Positions 16,227 to 24,482 of a stretch of DNA of 64,000 bases are shown here, one piece after another (position 1 is the stretch's first letter; each line of letters starts with the position of its first letter). Below the pieces are notes generated by a model that searched no databases, was not told where the DNA came from, and saw only the letters and a program-made list of their open reading frames with translations. The stretch spans positions 1-64,000 of the forward strand of contig NZ_VXLC01000016.1 of NCBI RefSeq assembly GCF_008704205.1, in the 5' to 3' direction. The DNA comes from Nocardia colli (GTDB taxonomy: Bacteria > Actinomycetota > Actinomycetes > Mycobacteriales > Mycobacteriaceae). The translations under genes and the position numbers were made by a program.

Positions 16227-17303
16227 ATGAGACAGATCTTGTTCTCGGCGATGATCGCGCTGGTGGTCTCCATCACCCTGACGCCATTGCTGATCAAACT
16301 CTTCACCAGGCGAAAGGTCGGCCAGGAGATCCGGTCTGACGGACCGGCCAGCCACCAGGCCAAGCGGGGCACACCCACGATGGGCGGCATCGCGATCCTG
16401 ATCGGCATGTGGGCCGGGTATCTGGGAGCACATCTGCTCGGCGCCCGGCACGACGCGGAGGGGGTGTCCGCGTCCGGGCTGCTCGTCCTCGGCTTGGCCA
16501 CGGCACTGGGCATCGTCGGCTTCCTCGACGACTTCATCAAGATCCGCAAGCGGCGCAATCTCGGCCTGACCGCGACCGGTAAATACATCGGCCAGCTCGC
16601 CGCCGCGATCGTCTTCGGCATCCTCGCCTTGCGTTTCCCGGCCAGCACCGGGCTGACGCCGGGCAGCCGGCACATGTCCTACGTCCGGGACGTGGAGACC
16701 GTGTCGTTCGGGTTGATCGGGTTCCTGCTCGTCGTCAGCTTTCTGGTGGTGGCCTGGTCCAACGCGGTGAACATCACCGACGGACTCGACGGACTCGCCG
16801 CCGGGTCGATGAGTTTCGCGCTCGGCGCCTACGTGATCATCACCTTCTGGCAGTACACCAACGCCTGCGCGGTGACCCCGGGCGCCGGTTGCTACGACGT
16901 CCGCGACCCGCTCGATCTCGCTGTGGTCTGCGCGTCCGGTGCGGGCGCCTGCATCGGATTCCTCTGGTGGAACGCGGCTCCCGCCAAGATCTTCATGGGC
17001 GACACCGGTTCGCTGGCGCTCGGCGGATTGCTCGCCGGCCTGTCGGTCACCACCCGCACCGAACTGCTCACCGCGGTCGTCGGCGCGCTGTTCTTCGCCG
17101 AGATCCTCTCGGTGCTGCTCCAGATCGTCGTCTTCCGCACCACCCGCAACCGGCTGTTCAAAATGGCCCCCTTCCATCACCATTTCGAACTCAGCAAGTG
17201 GGCCGAAACCACCGTCATCATCCGCTTCTGGCTGCTGGCGGGTATCTCCTCCGCGGTCGGCCTGATGCTGTTCTACGGCGAATACCTCGCCGCCATCGGC
17301 TGA
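16227..17303 (+). CDS. mraY: Phospho-N-acetylmuramoyl-pentapeptide transferase (MraY)
   Basis: The 358-residue protein has about ten membrane helices and the MraY hallmarks: the GTPTMGG loop at residues 48-54, the aspartate pair at residues 101-102 (FLDDFIK), NAVNITDGLDGLAAG near 178-192, IFMGDTGSLALGG near 255, and the triple histidine APFHHHFE. It links phospho-MurNAc-pentapeptide to undecaprenyl phosphate to make lipid I in the cytoplasmic membrane. Unusually it stands alone between mgtE and a hydrolase and not in a division/cell-wall cluster. It may be a second copy, which cannot be judged from this window. All motif residues seem intact, so it should be active. Confidence 0.92.
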   Translation: MRQILFSAMIALVVSITLTPLLIKLFTRRKVGQEIRSDGPASHQAKRGTPTMGGIAILIGMWAGYLGAHLLGARHDAEGVSASGLLVLGLATALGIVGFLDDFIKIRKRRNLGLTATGKYIGQLAAAIVFGILALRFPASTGLTPGSRHMSYVRDVETVSFGLIGFLLVVSFLVVAWSNAVNITDGLDGLAAGSMSFALGAYVIITFWQYTNACAVTPGAGCYDVRDPLDLAVVCASGAGACIGFLWWNAAPAKIFMGDTGSLALGGLLAGLSVTTRTELLTAVVGALFFAEILSVLLQIVVFRTTRNRLFKMAPFHHHFELSKWAETTVIIRFWLLAGISSAVGLMLFYGEYLAAIG

Positions 17304-17330
17304 TCGACGGCGGCGAGGCGGGCTAGACCG

Positions 17331-19409
17331 TCACTCCGGGATGGCGACGCTGAGCGGGATGTTCAACCAGCTCGGCCGCTCCGGATCGAGCCGCAGGTGC
17401 TGCGGTGCGAGTTGGCTGTCGGCCAGAACCGGCATGGGCGGCAACCCTTTCGGGAGATTGCTGGCGTAGATATCGACGCGAAGCCGGTGCCCGGGTTGCA
17501 GCACCGCGTCGGTCGGATCGACGCCGATGTCCAAGGCCAGCGGCTCTCCGGGCGTGACGAGTTCGCGCCGGTCGAGGTCGAGGTAGTACTCGGGATCGAT
17601 GTAATCGCCGTTGGGTGACCGGGTGCTCCTGGTGTCGTCGATCTGGCGCAGCGACGAAACCAGCTGTCCGGCACTGATTTCGCGCGAGCGGCCGTCGGGG
17701 AAGACGTCGTTGACGGTGACCACCCAGTAGCCGTCCGGATGGTCGAGGACGGTGTTGAGGTGGGCATTGATCGGGCCGGAGATCACCGTCGGTTCGGTCA
17801 CCGGGTTGCTGGTGAAGGTGAGCCCGTTGAGTTCCCAGATCCGCGAATCCTGGTCGCAGGCCATGATGACGGACGGAACGCCCGCCCAGATGCGGGAGGT
17901 GTCGCGCGAGCACAGGCTCAGCAGGCCGGGTGCGACGGTCAGATCGGTGACGCCGGCTTGCCCGGGTGTGGCCGACAGGCTGCCGTCGTATTGCGCGTTC
18001 GTGGTGCCGGAATGGCGATCCTCGAGATACATCCGTCGATGTGTGCTTTGGGTGCGCGGAAACGATGGTGCCGAAGTCCATTGACCGCCTTGCTGTTTCA
18101 GGGTGATCGGATTGAACTTGTCGATCCCGTTGTCGATTCCCTTGAGCCACTTGTCGAACCACGCCCGCTGCAACACATCCAGGCGTGGCGGCATGCCGCT
18201 GTGCCCGAATCCGGCGAGACCGCCGCCCGAGTGGAATCCCTCGCCGACGATCAGCTTCTTGCGCTCCAGGGTCTGCGCGAGCTCGTTGTACGTTTCGGTC
18301 GGTGTGCTGCCGAAGACATCCCACCAGGCGCTGACCATGAAGGTCGGCGCAGCGATCTGGCTCATGTTCGCCTGCAACCCTTTTCGCCGATCCGAGTCCG
18401 GCTCGAGCAGGGCGCGGGTCTTCGGCGTGAGCTGACCGGTGTCCATCGCGGTGAACGCGTTGGCGACCACGTCCATGAAGGTGAGCGGGTCGGCCAGCCG
18501 GTCCTGGAACCAGCGCAGCTGCTGCGCCGGGTCGAATCGGCCGGCGATGATCGCCTCGACGTCCGGCGCGAACTTGGCCAGGTTCACCGCCAGCGGCCAG
18601 AACGCGGCGAAGCCGAATCCCACCGCGCCACCGGGGATCACGATGTCGTCCACCAGGTCGCCGCTGGCGATGTAGCTGAACACGGCCTTGATCGCGGGGT
18701 TGCCCCGGTCGGCGGCGCGCAGCCCGGCGATGCCGGTGGCGGAGGTGCCTTTCACCCCGACGGACCCGTCGCTCCACGACTGCCGGGTGATCCAGTCGAT
18801 CACCTCGGCGGCGTCGTCGCGTTCCTTGCCGCCGAACAGCTGCCACTGTCCCTCGGAACTCCCGGTGCCGCGAATGTCGACATGCACCAGGTTGTAGCCG
18901 CCCTTGACCAGGTCGAAGTTGTGCGCGGCGGTCTGGAGCAGGCCGGCATCGAGTTGCCTGCTGAAATCGGTCAGGCCCTCCAGCCCGGAGCCCGGCGGCG
19001 CACCGACGGAGGCCAAGGCGGGCAGGAGCACGTCCTCGATGCCCGGGATCTGCAAGAGCGCGGAGGCCAGGTTGACCGCCATCTTGTTGTAGGTCTCGAA
19101 TTCGACGATGGTCGGCAGCTTTTCGCCGGTCGCCCGTCCGTCGTTGCCGGGACGCTGGACATCGAGCTTGATCACGGTGCCGTCGCTCATGGTGACCGGT
19201 ATCGCGAGATCGGAGAGGATACCGGAGTACGGCTGCGGCCCGTCGACCGCGGCCGTCCAAGCCGGCGCGTACTGCCCGCCGTCGATATCGGTGAACCCGT
19301 CCGGTGGCTCGGCCGTAGCCAGTGGGGTGAGGAAGGGCGCGCAGGTGATGACCGCGACGATCATCGTCGCTAGTGGGGCGAACCGCTTCGTTCTGGCGCG
19401 CAAGCTCAT
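17331..19409 (-). CDS. Secreted S15/CocE-NonD family acyl-hydrolase or peptidase
   Basis: The 692-residue protein starts MSLRARTKRFAPLAT, giving a normal signal peptide that ends near PLATA; an in-frame ATG 29 codons upstream lacks a better ribosome site. The catalytic domain is of the X-Pro dipeptidyl-peptidase/cocaine esterase type: an oxyanion region NLVHVDIRGTGSSEG, the nucleophile motif GTSATG, and a C-terminal jelly-roll (HRLRVDIYASNLPK). It probably hydrolyses an ester or peptide outside the membrane. It is divergent from an AraC-type regulator, whose gene starts 238 bases away and may control it. Confidence 0.85.
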   Translation of the reverse strand: MSLRARTKRFAPLATMIVAVITCAPFLTPLATAEPPDGFTDIDGGQYAPAWTAAVDGPQPYSGILSDLAIPVTMSDGTVIKLDVQRPGNDGRATGEKLPTIVEFETYNKMAVNLASALLQIPGIEDVLLPALASVGAPPGSGLEGLTDFSRQLDAGLLQTAAHNFDLVKGGYNLVHVDIRGTGSSEGQWQLFGGKERDDAAEVIDWITRQSWSDGSVGVKGTSATGIAGLRAADRGNPAIKAVFSYIASGDLVDDIVIPGGAVGFGFAAFWPLAVNLAKFAPDVEAIIAGRFDPAQQLRWFQDRLADPLTFMDVVANAFTAMDTGQLTPKTRALLEPDSDRRKGLQANMSQIAAPTFMVSAWWDVFGSTPTETYNELAQTLERKKLIVGEGFHSGGGLAGFGHSGMPPRLDVLQRAWFDKWLKGIDNGIDKFNPITLKQQGGQWTSAPSFPRTQSTHRRMYLEDRHSGTTNAQYDGSLSATPGQAGVTDLTVAPGLLSLCSRDTSRIWAGVPSVIMACDQDSRIWELNGLTFTSNPVTEPTVISGPINAHLNTVLDHPDGYWVVTVNDVFPDGRSREISAGQLVSSLRQIDDTRSTRSPNGDYIDPEYYLDLDRRELVTPGEPLALDIGVDPTDAVLQPGHRLRVDIYASNLPKGLPPMPVLADSQLAPQHLRLDPERPSWLNIPLSVAIPE

Positions 19410-19508
19410 CTCGATCCGTTCCAAGTCGACGTTGAATCCCGGTGCTGGATCGCTGGTCTGCGCGGTCGCACGCCGTGACCCGATCTCGAGCCGCATGAGT
19501 ATGTCCGG

Positions 19509-19561
19509 GTCGGCGGGGCGTGGAATTGCTCTGTGGCGACAAAGTTTTATCTTCCGCCGAC
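19509..19561. promoter_or_regulatory. Inverted repeat in the S15 hydrolase/araC divergent region
   Basis: GTCGGCGG (19509-19516) and CCGCCGAC (19554-19561) are perfect 8-bp arms with an AT-richer centre containing TTTTAT. It lies midway between the divergent genes and could hold overlapping promoters or a regulator site. Confidence 0.3.
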
Positions 19562-19647
19562 AGCACCGGCTCCGCTACGCTCCAGCAATCGGGTCCGCCG
19601 GCCTCCTGCTGAGGTCGGCGACTCGGTCGGACCTAGGGGAGTCAGCG

Positions 19648-20751
19648 ATGATGGTTATGACACGGGCCGCTGCCCTGCGCGGCTACCAGACGCTCGTCGA
19701 TGAGCTCGGCGGCGACGGCGCGGGCCTGCTCGAGCGCCTCGGCATCGAGGCCGCCGGGGTCGACAGCGACGACGCCGTGATCTCCAGCGAAGCGGTGGGC
19801 TGGGCGCTGGAGCTGGCCGCGGCCGAACTCGGCTGTCCCGACTTCGGCTTGCGGCTCTCCGGTCGTCAGGCCGACACCGTGATCGGACCGCTGGCGGTCG
19901 CGCTCGCCAATGCGGCGACGGTCGGCGCGGCCATCGACTGCGCGTCGCGCTTCCTGTTCACTCAGCACACCGGTATTTCCCTCGCGCTGATCGACGATGC
20001 CCGGCCGGGCATCGTCGCGATCAACTTCCGCGATCCGGCCGAGTCCAACGGATTCGCCCAGGGCATCGATCTCGCTGCCGGGACCATCCATCGGATGCTG
20101 AGCCAAGCCGTCGACGGCGACTACGGCTTACGTTCGGTCCACCTGCCCCATCCACCGCTCGCGCCGGCCGCGCGCTACGCCGAATTCTTCGGCGCCGAAG
20201 TGCGATTCGACGCCGATACCACGCTGCTGCGGATTCCGGCGGAGTTGCTCGCGCGGCCGACCGTGGGCGGCGACGCCACCGTGTACACGATGGCCGTGCA
20301 CTTCCTGACCGAAAAGTGCTCGGAGCCGGGTAACTCGATGGCGACCAAGGTCCGGGTCGCGATCGACGGATTGATCACCCGGGGCAGACCCGACATCGAG
20401 GCGGTCGCACGCACGCTGTCCATCCATGAGCGCACGCTGCAACGTGCGCTCGCGGGCGAGGGGACGACGTTCACCGAAGTCCTCGACGGCGCCCGCCGGG
20501 ATGCCGCGCGTCGGTTGCTGTGCGAGACCGACATGCCGATGTCCCAGATCACCACGCTGATCGGCCTGCGTGAACAATCCGCATTCACCCGCGCCGCGCG
20601 CCGCTGGTTCGGCGCGACCCCGCAGCAGATCCGCCGCGCCGCCCACGACCGGCGCGGCGGTGCGGCGCGAGTCACGGTGCGGCGCAAGGGCGATGTCGTC
20701 GCGCTGACGAACAAGCCGGGCGTCCGGCCGGAGCCCGTCGCGCACGCTTGA
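19648..20751 (+). CDS. AraC family transcriptional regulator (OruR-type)
   Basis: The 367-residue protein has the N-terminal arabinose-binding-like domain of the ArgR/OruR type over about residues 15-200, with FGLRLSGRQ and GPLAVALANAATVGAAI. The C-terminal AraC helix-turn-helix pair follows at 240-335 (VARTLSIHERTLQRALAGEG, then IGLREQSAFTRAARRWFG). ATG at 19648 has AGGGGAG upstream. The last 30 residues are a basic extension. The divergent secreted hydrolase is its likely target; the effector is unknown. Confidence 0.88.
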   Translation: MMVMTRAAALRGYQTLVDELGGDGAGLLERLGIEAAGVDSDDAVISSEAVGWALELAAAELGCPDFGLRLSGRQADTVIGPLAVALANAATVGAAIDCASRFLFTQHTGISLALIDDARPGIVAINFRDPAESNGFAQGIDLAAGTIHRMLSQAVDGDYGLRSVHLPHPPLAPAARYAEFFGAEVRFDADTTLLRIPAELLARPTVGGDATVYTMAVHFLTEKCSEPGNSMATKVRVAIDGLITRGRPDIEAVARTLSIHERTLQRALAGEGTTFTEVLDGARRDAARRLLCETDMPMSQITTLIGLREQSAFTRAARRWFGATPQQIRRAAHDRRGGAARVTVRRKGDVVALTNKPGVRPEPVAHA

Positions 20752-20799
20752 CCGTGTCGCCGAGACGCATCGTGGCACCAGAGCTTCGGATGTGCTGGG

Positions 20800-21261
20800 T
20801 CAGCCGCGTCGTGCGGCGAGCGCGGTCGCGCCGCCGGCGATCAGGATGAGGCTGCCCTCGATGGTGTGCACGATATTGCCGAAGGTGTCGACCGCCATCA
20901 TGTGCAGGACGTGGTCGCCGCCGGTGAAGCCCAGCGCGGCGACGAGTAGGTAGAACGGGCCGCAGGTCCAGGTGTAGCCGGCGGCGCGGGCGCGAACGGG
21001 CGCGACGGCGAGCCCGGCCAGGCCGGTGAGCAGGTGGAACAGCGCGTGCCAGCCGTTGACGGTGACCGGGATGAAGCCGAGGAACTGGATCGTGCACGAA
21101 TGCATGCTGCCGCCGAACGCCATGTCCGGATAGATGCCGAAGGCGATCACACCGTTGGTGGTGAACCAGGCCCCGGCCAGGAAAACGAAGAACTGCAACG
21201 GGGTTTCCAGCACGGCGGTGACATAGCGCAGGACCAGCAGACGGAAGGCGGCGAACGACAC
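20800..21261 (-). CDS. DUF4383 family membrane protein
   Basis: The 153-residue protein has four hydrophobic segments and the DUF4383 layout, with TVNGWHALFHLLTGLAGLA near residue 67-85 and FGNIVHTIEGSLILIAGG near the end. The family is common in actinobacteria and has no known function. It is divergent from a TetR regulator across a region with two copies of an operator-like sequence, so it is probably the regulated target. Confidence 0.8.
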   Translation of the reverse strand: MSFAAFRLLVLRYVTAVLETPLQFFVFLAGAWFTTNGVIAFGIYPDMAFGGSMHSCTIQFLGFIPVTVNGWHALFHLLTGLAGLAVAPVRARAAGYTWTCGPFYLLVAALGFTGGDHVLHMMAVDTFGNIVHTIEGSLILIAGGATALAARRG

Positions 21262-21312
21262 GGGGCGGTCCTCTCGGTCGGGTGTCCGGGAGTGCCGCGC
21301 ACGCCCGCATTT

Positions 21313-21368
21313 CTAAGCCAGTCGTCCTAGAAAGTGGTTGTGAGTATGTTCTAGGACTACTGTCTTAG
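21313..21368. promoter_or_regulatory. Twin operator-like elements between DUF4383 and tetR
   Basis: CTAAGCCAGTCGTCCTAGAA at 21313-21332 and the reverse complement at 21349-21368 agree at 18 of 20 positions, with nine perfectly matched bases at the inner ends (GTCCTAGAA/TTCTAGGAC). Each arm is itself roughly symmetric (CTAAG to CCTAG around CAGT), as expected for a TetR-dimer site. Centres are 36 bases apart. The pair lies in the divergent region and is the likely binding site of the TetR protein. Confidence 0.6.
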
Positions 21369-21394
21369 TCAATGGCCGAATCGGGAGGCAGCTA

Positions 21395-21955
21395 GTGGCG
21401 AAGGACACCCGGGCGCGGATGATCCGGCACGCGACGTTGCTGTTTCGCGGGCAGGGCTACGCCGCGACCGGCTTCCGCGAGGTGGTGGCGAAGGCCGGGA
21501 CGCACCGCGGCGTCATCTATCACCACTTCCCGCGTGGCAAGACCGAACTGGCCGAAGAGGTCTTGGCGTTCATCGATGGTGTGGTCGGCCCGGCCATCGA
21601 AGCGGTGTGCGCGACCCAAGCGCCCATCCCCGCGATGCACGCGATCCTGGGCGGCGCGAAGCTGGCCATGACCGGGGGCGGTCATCCGCCGGGCTGCCCG
21701 GTCGCTGCCGTCGCGCTCGGCGCGGGCCCCGACGACGCCGAGTTGCTCGCCGCCGCCGGTGCGATCTTCCGGCGATGGGCGCGCCCCTTCCAGGAATGCT
21801 TGCAGCGCAACGGAATCGACGAGGCAGACGCCGCGAATCTGGCGACTCTGCTCATCGCCGGGCTCGAAGGCGCGCTCGTCCTGTGCCGGACCGAGGGCAA
21901 CACCGATCCGTTGGACCGGGTCGCCGCCGGATTGGAACTGGCACTGCAGGCGTGA
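21395..21955 (+). CDS. TetR family regulator (LmrA/YxaF type)
   Basis: The 186-residue protein starts at GTG after GGGAGG. The TetR helix-turn-helix covers residues 5-50 (ATGFREVVAKAGTHRGVIYHHF), and the C-terminal half has the LmrA/YxaF pattern GHPPGCPVAAVALG. Members are repressors released by small hydrophobic ligands. It probably represses itself and the divergent DUF4383 gene through the twin sites at 21313-21368. Confidence 0.88.
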   Translation: MAKDTRARMIRHATLLFRGQGYAATGFREVVAKAGTHRGVIYHHFPRGKTELAEEVLAFIDGVVGPAIEAVCATQAPIPAMHAILGGAKLAMTGGGHPPGCPVAAVALGAGPDDAELLAAAGAIFRRWARPFQECLQRNGIDEADAANLATLLIAGLEGALVLCRTEGNTDPLDRVAAGLELALQA

Positions 21956-22079
21956 GGACCCTATGGGGTGATTTCCGCACCCTCCGGCGGCCATCTGGCC
22001 TCCTCAGGGTGCCTATCTGGTCGGTCGCGTTTGCTCGAACATTGGTTCGGCAGGCACCTTCCACCAGAGAGATCCGACC

Positions 22080-22604
22080 TTGACACACTTCATCAGCCGC
22101 ACCGCAGCAGGATTGTTCTTCGGCGCCCTCACCGCCGTCGCCGCCGTCGTTCCCGCCACCGCGCACGCCGCGCAGCCGGACGACATCGTCACGATCCAGC
22201 AGGTGTCGAGTGGTCGCTACCTCGACGCCTGGAACGACGGGACGCACGACTACAACGTGGTCACTCGGCCGAAGCAAGGCGACACCAGCCAGCAGTGGCG
22301 CATCCACTGGGACGACAGCGGCACCGGCACCGGCACGGTGCAGCAGGTGAGCAGCAAACGCTACCTGGACGCCCACGAGATCGAGTCCCTCGACTACCAC
22401 CTGGTCACTCGGCCCGCCCAGAACAACTCCACGCAGGTGTGGCACTTCAATTCCCTCGGCGGCGGGAAGTACACGATCCAGCAGGCGTCCAACAATCGGT
22501 ACGTGGACGCGCACGAGTACGACGCGAAGGACTACGGGGTGGTGAGTCGTCCGGCGCAGAACAATCCGACGCAGCAGTTCGTGCTGGTGGTCGTCGGCCA
22601 CTGA
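22080..22604 (+). CDS. Secreted ricin-type beta-trefoil lectin
   Basis: The 174-residue protein appears to start at TTG, as no in-frame ATG or GTG fits. A signal peptide covers residues 1-30 (ending ATAHA). The mature protein is one beta-trefoil of three repeats beginning near residues 40, 88 and 134, each with QQ-x-S-x-x-RY-[LV]-DA and ending V-[TS]-RP. There is no catalytic domain, so it is likely a stand-alone sugar-binding protein outside the cell. It sits between tetR and the XRE-cupin gene, with which it converges at a hairpin. Confidence 0.83.
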   Translation: MTHFISRTAAGLFFGALTAVAAVVPATAHAAQPDDIVTIQQVSSGRYLDAWNDGTHDYNVVTRPKQGDTSQQWRIHWDDSGTGTGTVQQVSSKRYLDAHEIESLDYHLVTRPAQNNSTQVWHFNSLGGGKYTIQQASNNRYVDAHEYDAKDYGVVSRPAQNNPTQQFVLVVVGH

Positions 22605-22616
22605 GATCGCCGCTGC

Positions 22617-22646
22617 GCCGCCGCATCTCCCCTCGGGTGCGGCGGC
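22617..22646. terminator. Hairpin between convergent lectin and XRE-cupin genes
   Basis: GCCGCCGCA and TGCGGCGGC form a 9-bp stem with a 12-base loop between the convergent stops. It can serve both strands. Confidence 0.55.
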
Positions 22647-22657
22647 ACAGTCGTGTG

Positions 22658-23236
22658 TCAGGACTTGGTGGGGTGCACGTGTGACCGCACGCCTTGCAAC
22701 CCGAACAGGATGAGCAGTTCGACCGCTTTCCCGTCGGCGCTGCCGAGCCAGTGCGGCAGGGACGTGTCGAATTCGGCGGCTTCGCCGGGCGGCAGGATCA
22801 GGTCGCGCTCGCCGAGCACCAGCCGCAGGCGGCCGTTGAGCACATATAGCCATTCGAAGCCGTCGTGGGTCTGCGGCGTCGGTTCGAGCGGTTCCGGGAC
22901 GGCCGGGATCATCATCTTGAACGCCTGCGTGCCGCCCGGTCGCCGGGACAGCGGGATGAAGACCATCCCGTAGCGGCGGATCGGTTTCAGGTGGATGCGC
23001 GGGTCGCCGGTGCGCGGGGCGCCGACGAGATCGTCCAGCGGGACGTCGTAGGTGCGGGCCAGCGGCAGCAGGAGTTCCAGGGTCGCGCGGCGCTGACCAC
23101 TCTCCAGGCGGGAGAGGGTGCTCTCCGATACGCCGGTCGTCGCGGCGAGGTCGGCGAGGGTGATGCCGCGGTCGCGGCGCAGCGCGCGCAGTCGTGGTCC
23201 GACCACATCGAGCACGTCTTCGGTTTCCCGGTCCAT
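22658..23236 (-). CDS. XRE family regulator with C-terminal cupin domain
   Basis: The 192-residue protein has a helix-turn-helix at about residues 12-66 (GITLADLAATTGVSESTLSR) and a cupin barrel at 110-185 (HDGFEWLYVLNGRLRLVLGE, with LPPGEAAEFD). This fusion is common among regulators of small metabolic genes. The start is the ATG at MDRETEDV; it is 88 bases from the divergent methyltransferase, which is its likely target. Confidence 0.87.
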   Translation of the reverse strand: MDRETEDVLDVVGPRLRALRRDRGITLADLAATTGVSESTLSRLESGQRRATLELLLPLARTYDVPLDDLVGAPRTGDPRIHLKPIRRYGMVFIPLSRRPGGTQAFKMMIPAVPEPLEPTPQTHDGFEWLYVLNGRLRLVLGERDLILPPGEAAEFDTSLPHWLGSADGKAVELLILFGLQGVRSHVHPTKS

Positions 23237-23324
23237 CGGACCATCTTGCCGGAACCGCAATTTTTCGTGCCAGATCGAGGTGTGGCTGGCGAGACTGAAC
23301 GGGTCTCGACAGTAAGGAGTCTCG

Positions 23325-23981
23325 ATGAGCAGCACCGATGCGGTCGCGTTCTGGGACGGTGTCTACGCGGGCCGTCCGGCCGCCACCGATCCGCGGCCGA
23401 ATGTCCGTCTTGCTGAGCTGGTTTCGGGTTTGCCGACCGGCGATGTGCTGGATCTCGGGTGCGGTGACGGGGGCGATGCGCTGTGGTTGGCCGGTCAGGG
23501 ATGGAAGGTTGTCGCCGTTGACATCTCGGCCGTTGCGGTCGCGCGGCTGACCGGTCTTGCTGACGCCCGTGGCCTGGGTGAACTGGTCGGCGCCGAGCAG
23601 CATGACCTGCACAAGTCGTTCCCTCAGGGACAGTTCGACCTGGTCAGTGCCCAATATCTGCACACCGCGTTCGACCTGGACCGGGCGACCGTCCTGCGCG
23701 CGGCGGCGCACGCGTTGCGTCCGGGTGGGCGGTTGCTGGTCGTGGACCATGGTTCGACCGCGCCGTGGTCCTGGAACCAGGATCCCGACCTGCGGTATCC
23801 GAGTCCGCGGGAGATCGCCGCGGGTATCGATCTGGATCCGTCGGAGTGGCTGGTCGAACGGGCCGACGCGCCCCGCCGGATCGCGACGGGGCCTGGCGGG
23901 CGCACCGCCGAGGTCACCGATCACGTCCTGCTCATCCGCCGCGGCATCGGAGGTGACCATGCCGGCCACCTCGCGCCGTAA
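23325..23981 (+). CDS. SAM-dependent methyltransferase, TehB/thiopurine-like
   Basis: The 218-residue protein has motif I DVLDLGCGDGGDALWLAGQG near residues 39-58, acidic VVAVDIS, and LRPGGRLLVVDHGS near 134. The AFWDGVYAGRP start is typical of small methyltransferases near XRE-cupin regulators, some of which detoxify chalcogen or other xenobiotic compounds. AAGGAG lies upstream of the ATG. Its 3' end overlaps the DinB gene by 23 bases. Confidence 0.85.
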   Translation: MSSTDAVAFWDGVYAGRPAATDPRPNVRLAELVSGLPTGDVLDLGCGDGGDALWLAGQGWKVVAVDISAVAVARLTGLADARGLGELVGAEQHDLHKSFPQGQFDLVSAQYLHTAFDLDRATVLRAAAHALRPGGRLLVVDHGSTAPWSWNQDPDLRYPSPREIAAGIDLDPSEWLVERADAPRRIATGPGGRTAEVTDHVLLIRRGIGGDHAGHLAP

Positions 23982-24450
23982 GCGCCGTGATGCTCCGCCG
24001 CCGCGGACCGGGAGCAGCGAGATCGACACTCTCCGTGGGTTTCTCGACTACCTCCGGGACTCGATCGCCGCGAAGGTCGACGGCGCTCCCGAACCGCAAG
24101 TGCGAACCGCCGCAGTGCCGTCGGGTACGAACCTGCTCGGTCTGCTGAATCACCTGACGTTCGTCGAGCGCTCGATGTTCCTGGGGGACAACGTGACCGA
24201 CTGGCAGGCGACGTTTCGAGCAGCGCCGACCGACTCCGTGGCCGATGTCGTCGCCCGTTATCGGGAAGCGGTCGACCGAGCGAACGAGGTCCTCGATAGC
24301 TGCACCGATCTCACCGCACCCATCCCGCGACCGGGACGCCCTGCGCCCAGCGTCCGCTGGGCTCTCGCCCACATGATCGAGGAGACCGGCCGGCATGCCG
24401 GTCACGCCGACATCATCCGTGAGCTGATCGACGGCGCGACCGGGCGCTGA
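23959..24450 (+). CDS. DinB/DUF664 family protein
   Basis: The 163-residue protein starts at ATG after a near-perfect GGAGGTGACC. After a basic 20-residue N terminus it follows the DinB four-helix pattern, with TLRGFLDYLRDS, LLGLLNHLTFVERSMF and VRWALAHMIEETGRHAGHAD. The histidines in the last two segments are the usual metal ligands. Relatives include mycothiol- and bacillithiol-dependent transferases. It overlaps the methyltransferase and is probably expressed with it. Confidence 0.85.
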   Translation: MPATSRRKRRDAPPPRTGSSEIDTLRGFLDYLRDSIAAKVDGAPEPQVRTAAVPSGTNLLGLLNHLTFVERSMFLGDNVTDWQATFRAAPTDSVADVVARYREAVDRANEVLDSCTDLTAPIPRPGRPAPSVRWALAHMIEETGRHAGHADIIRELIDGATGR

Positions 24451-24482
24451 ACCCCCAATCACCCTCTCCAGGAGAGAATTCC

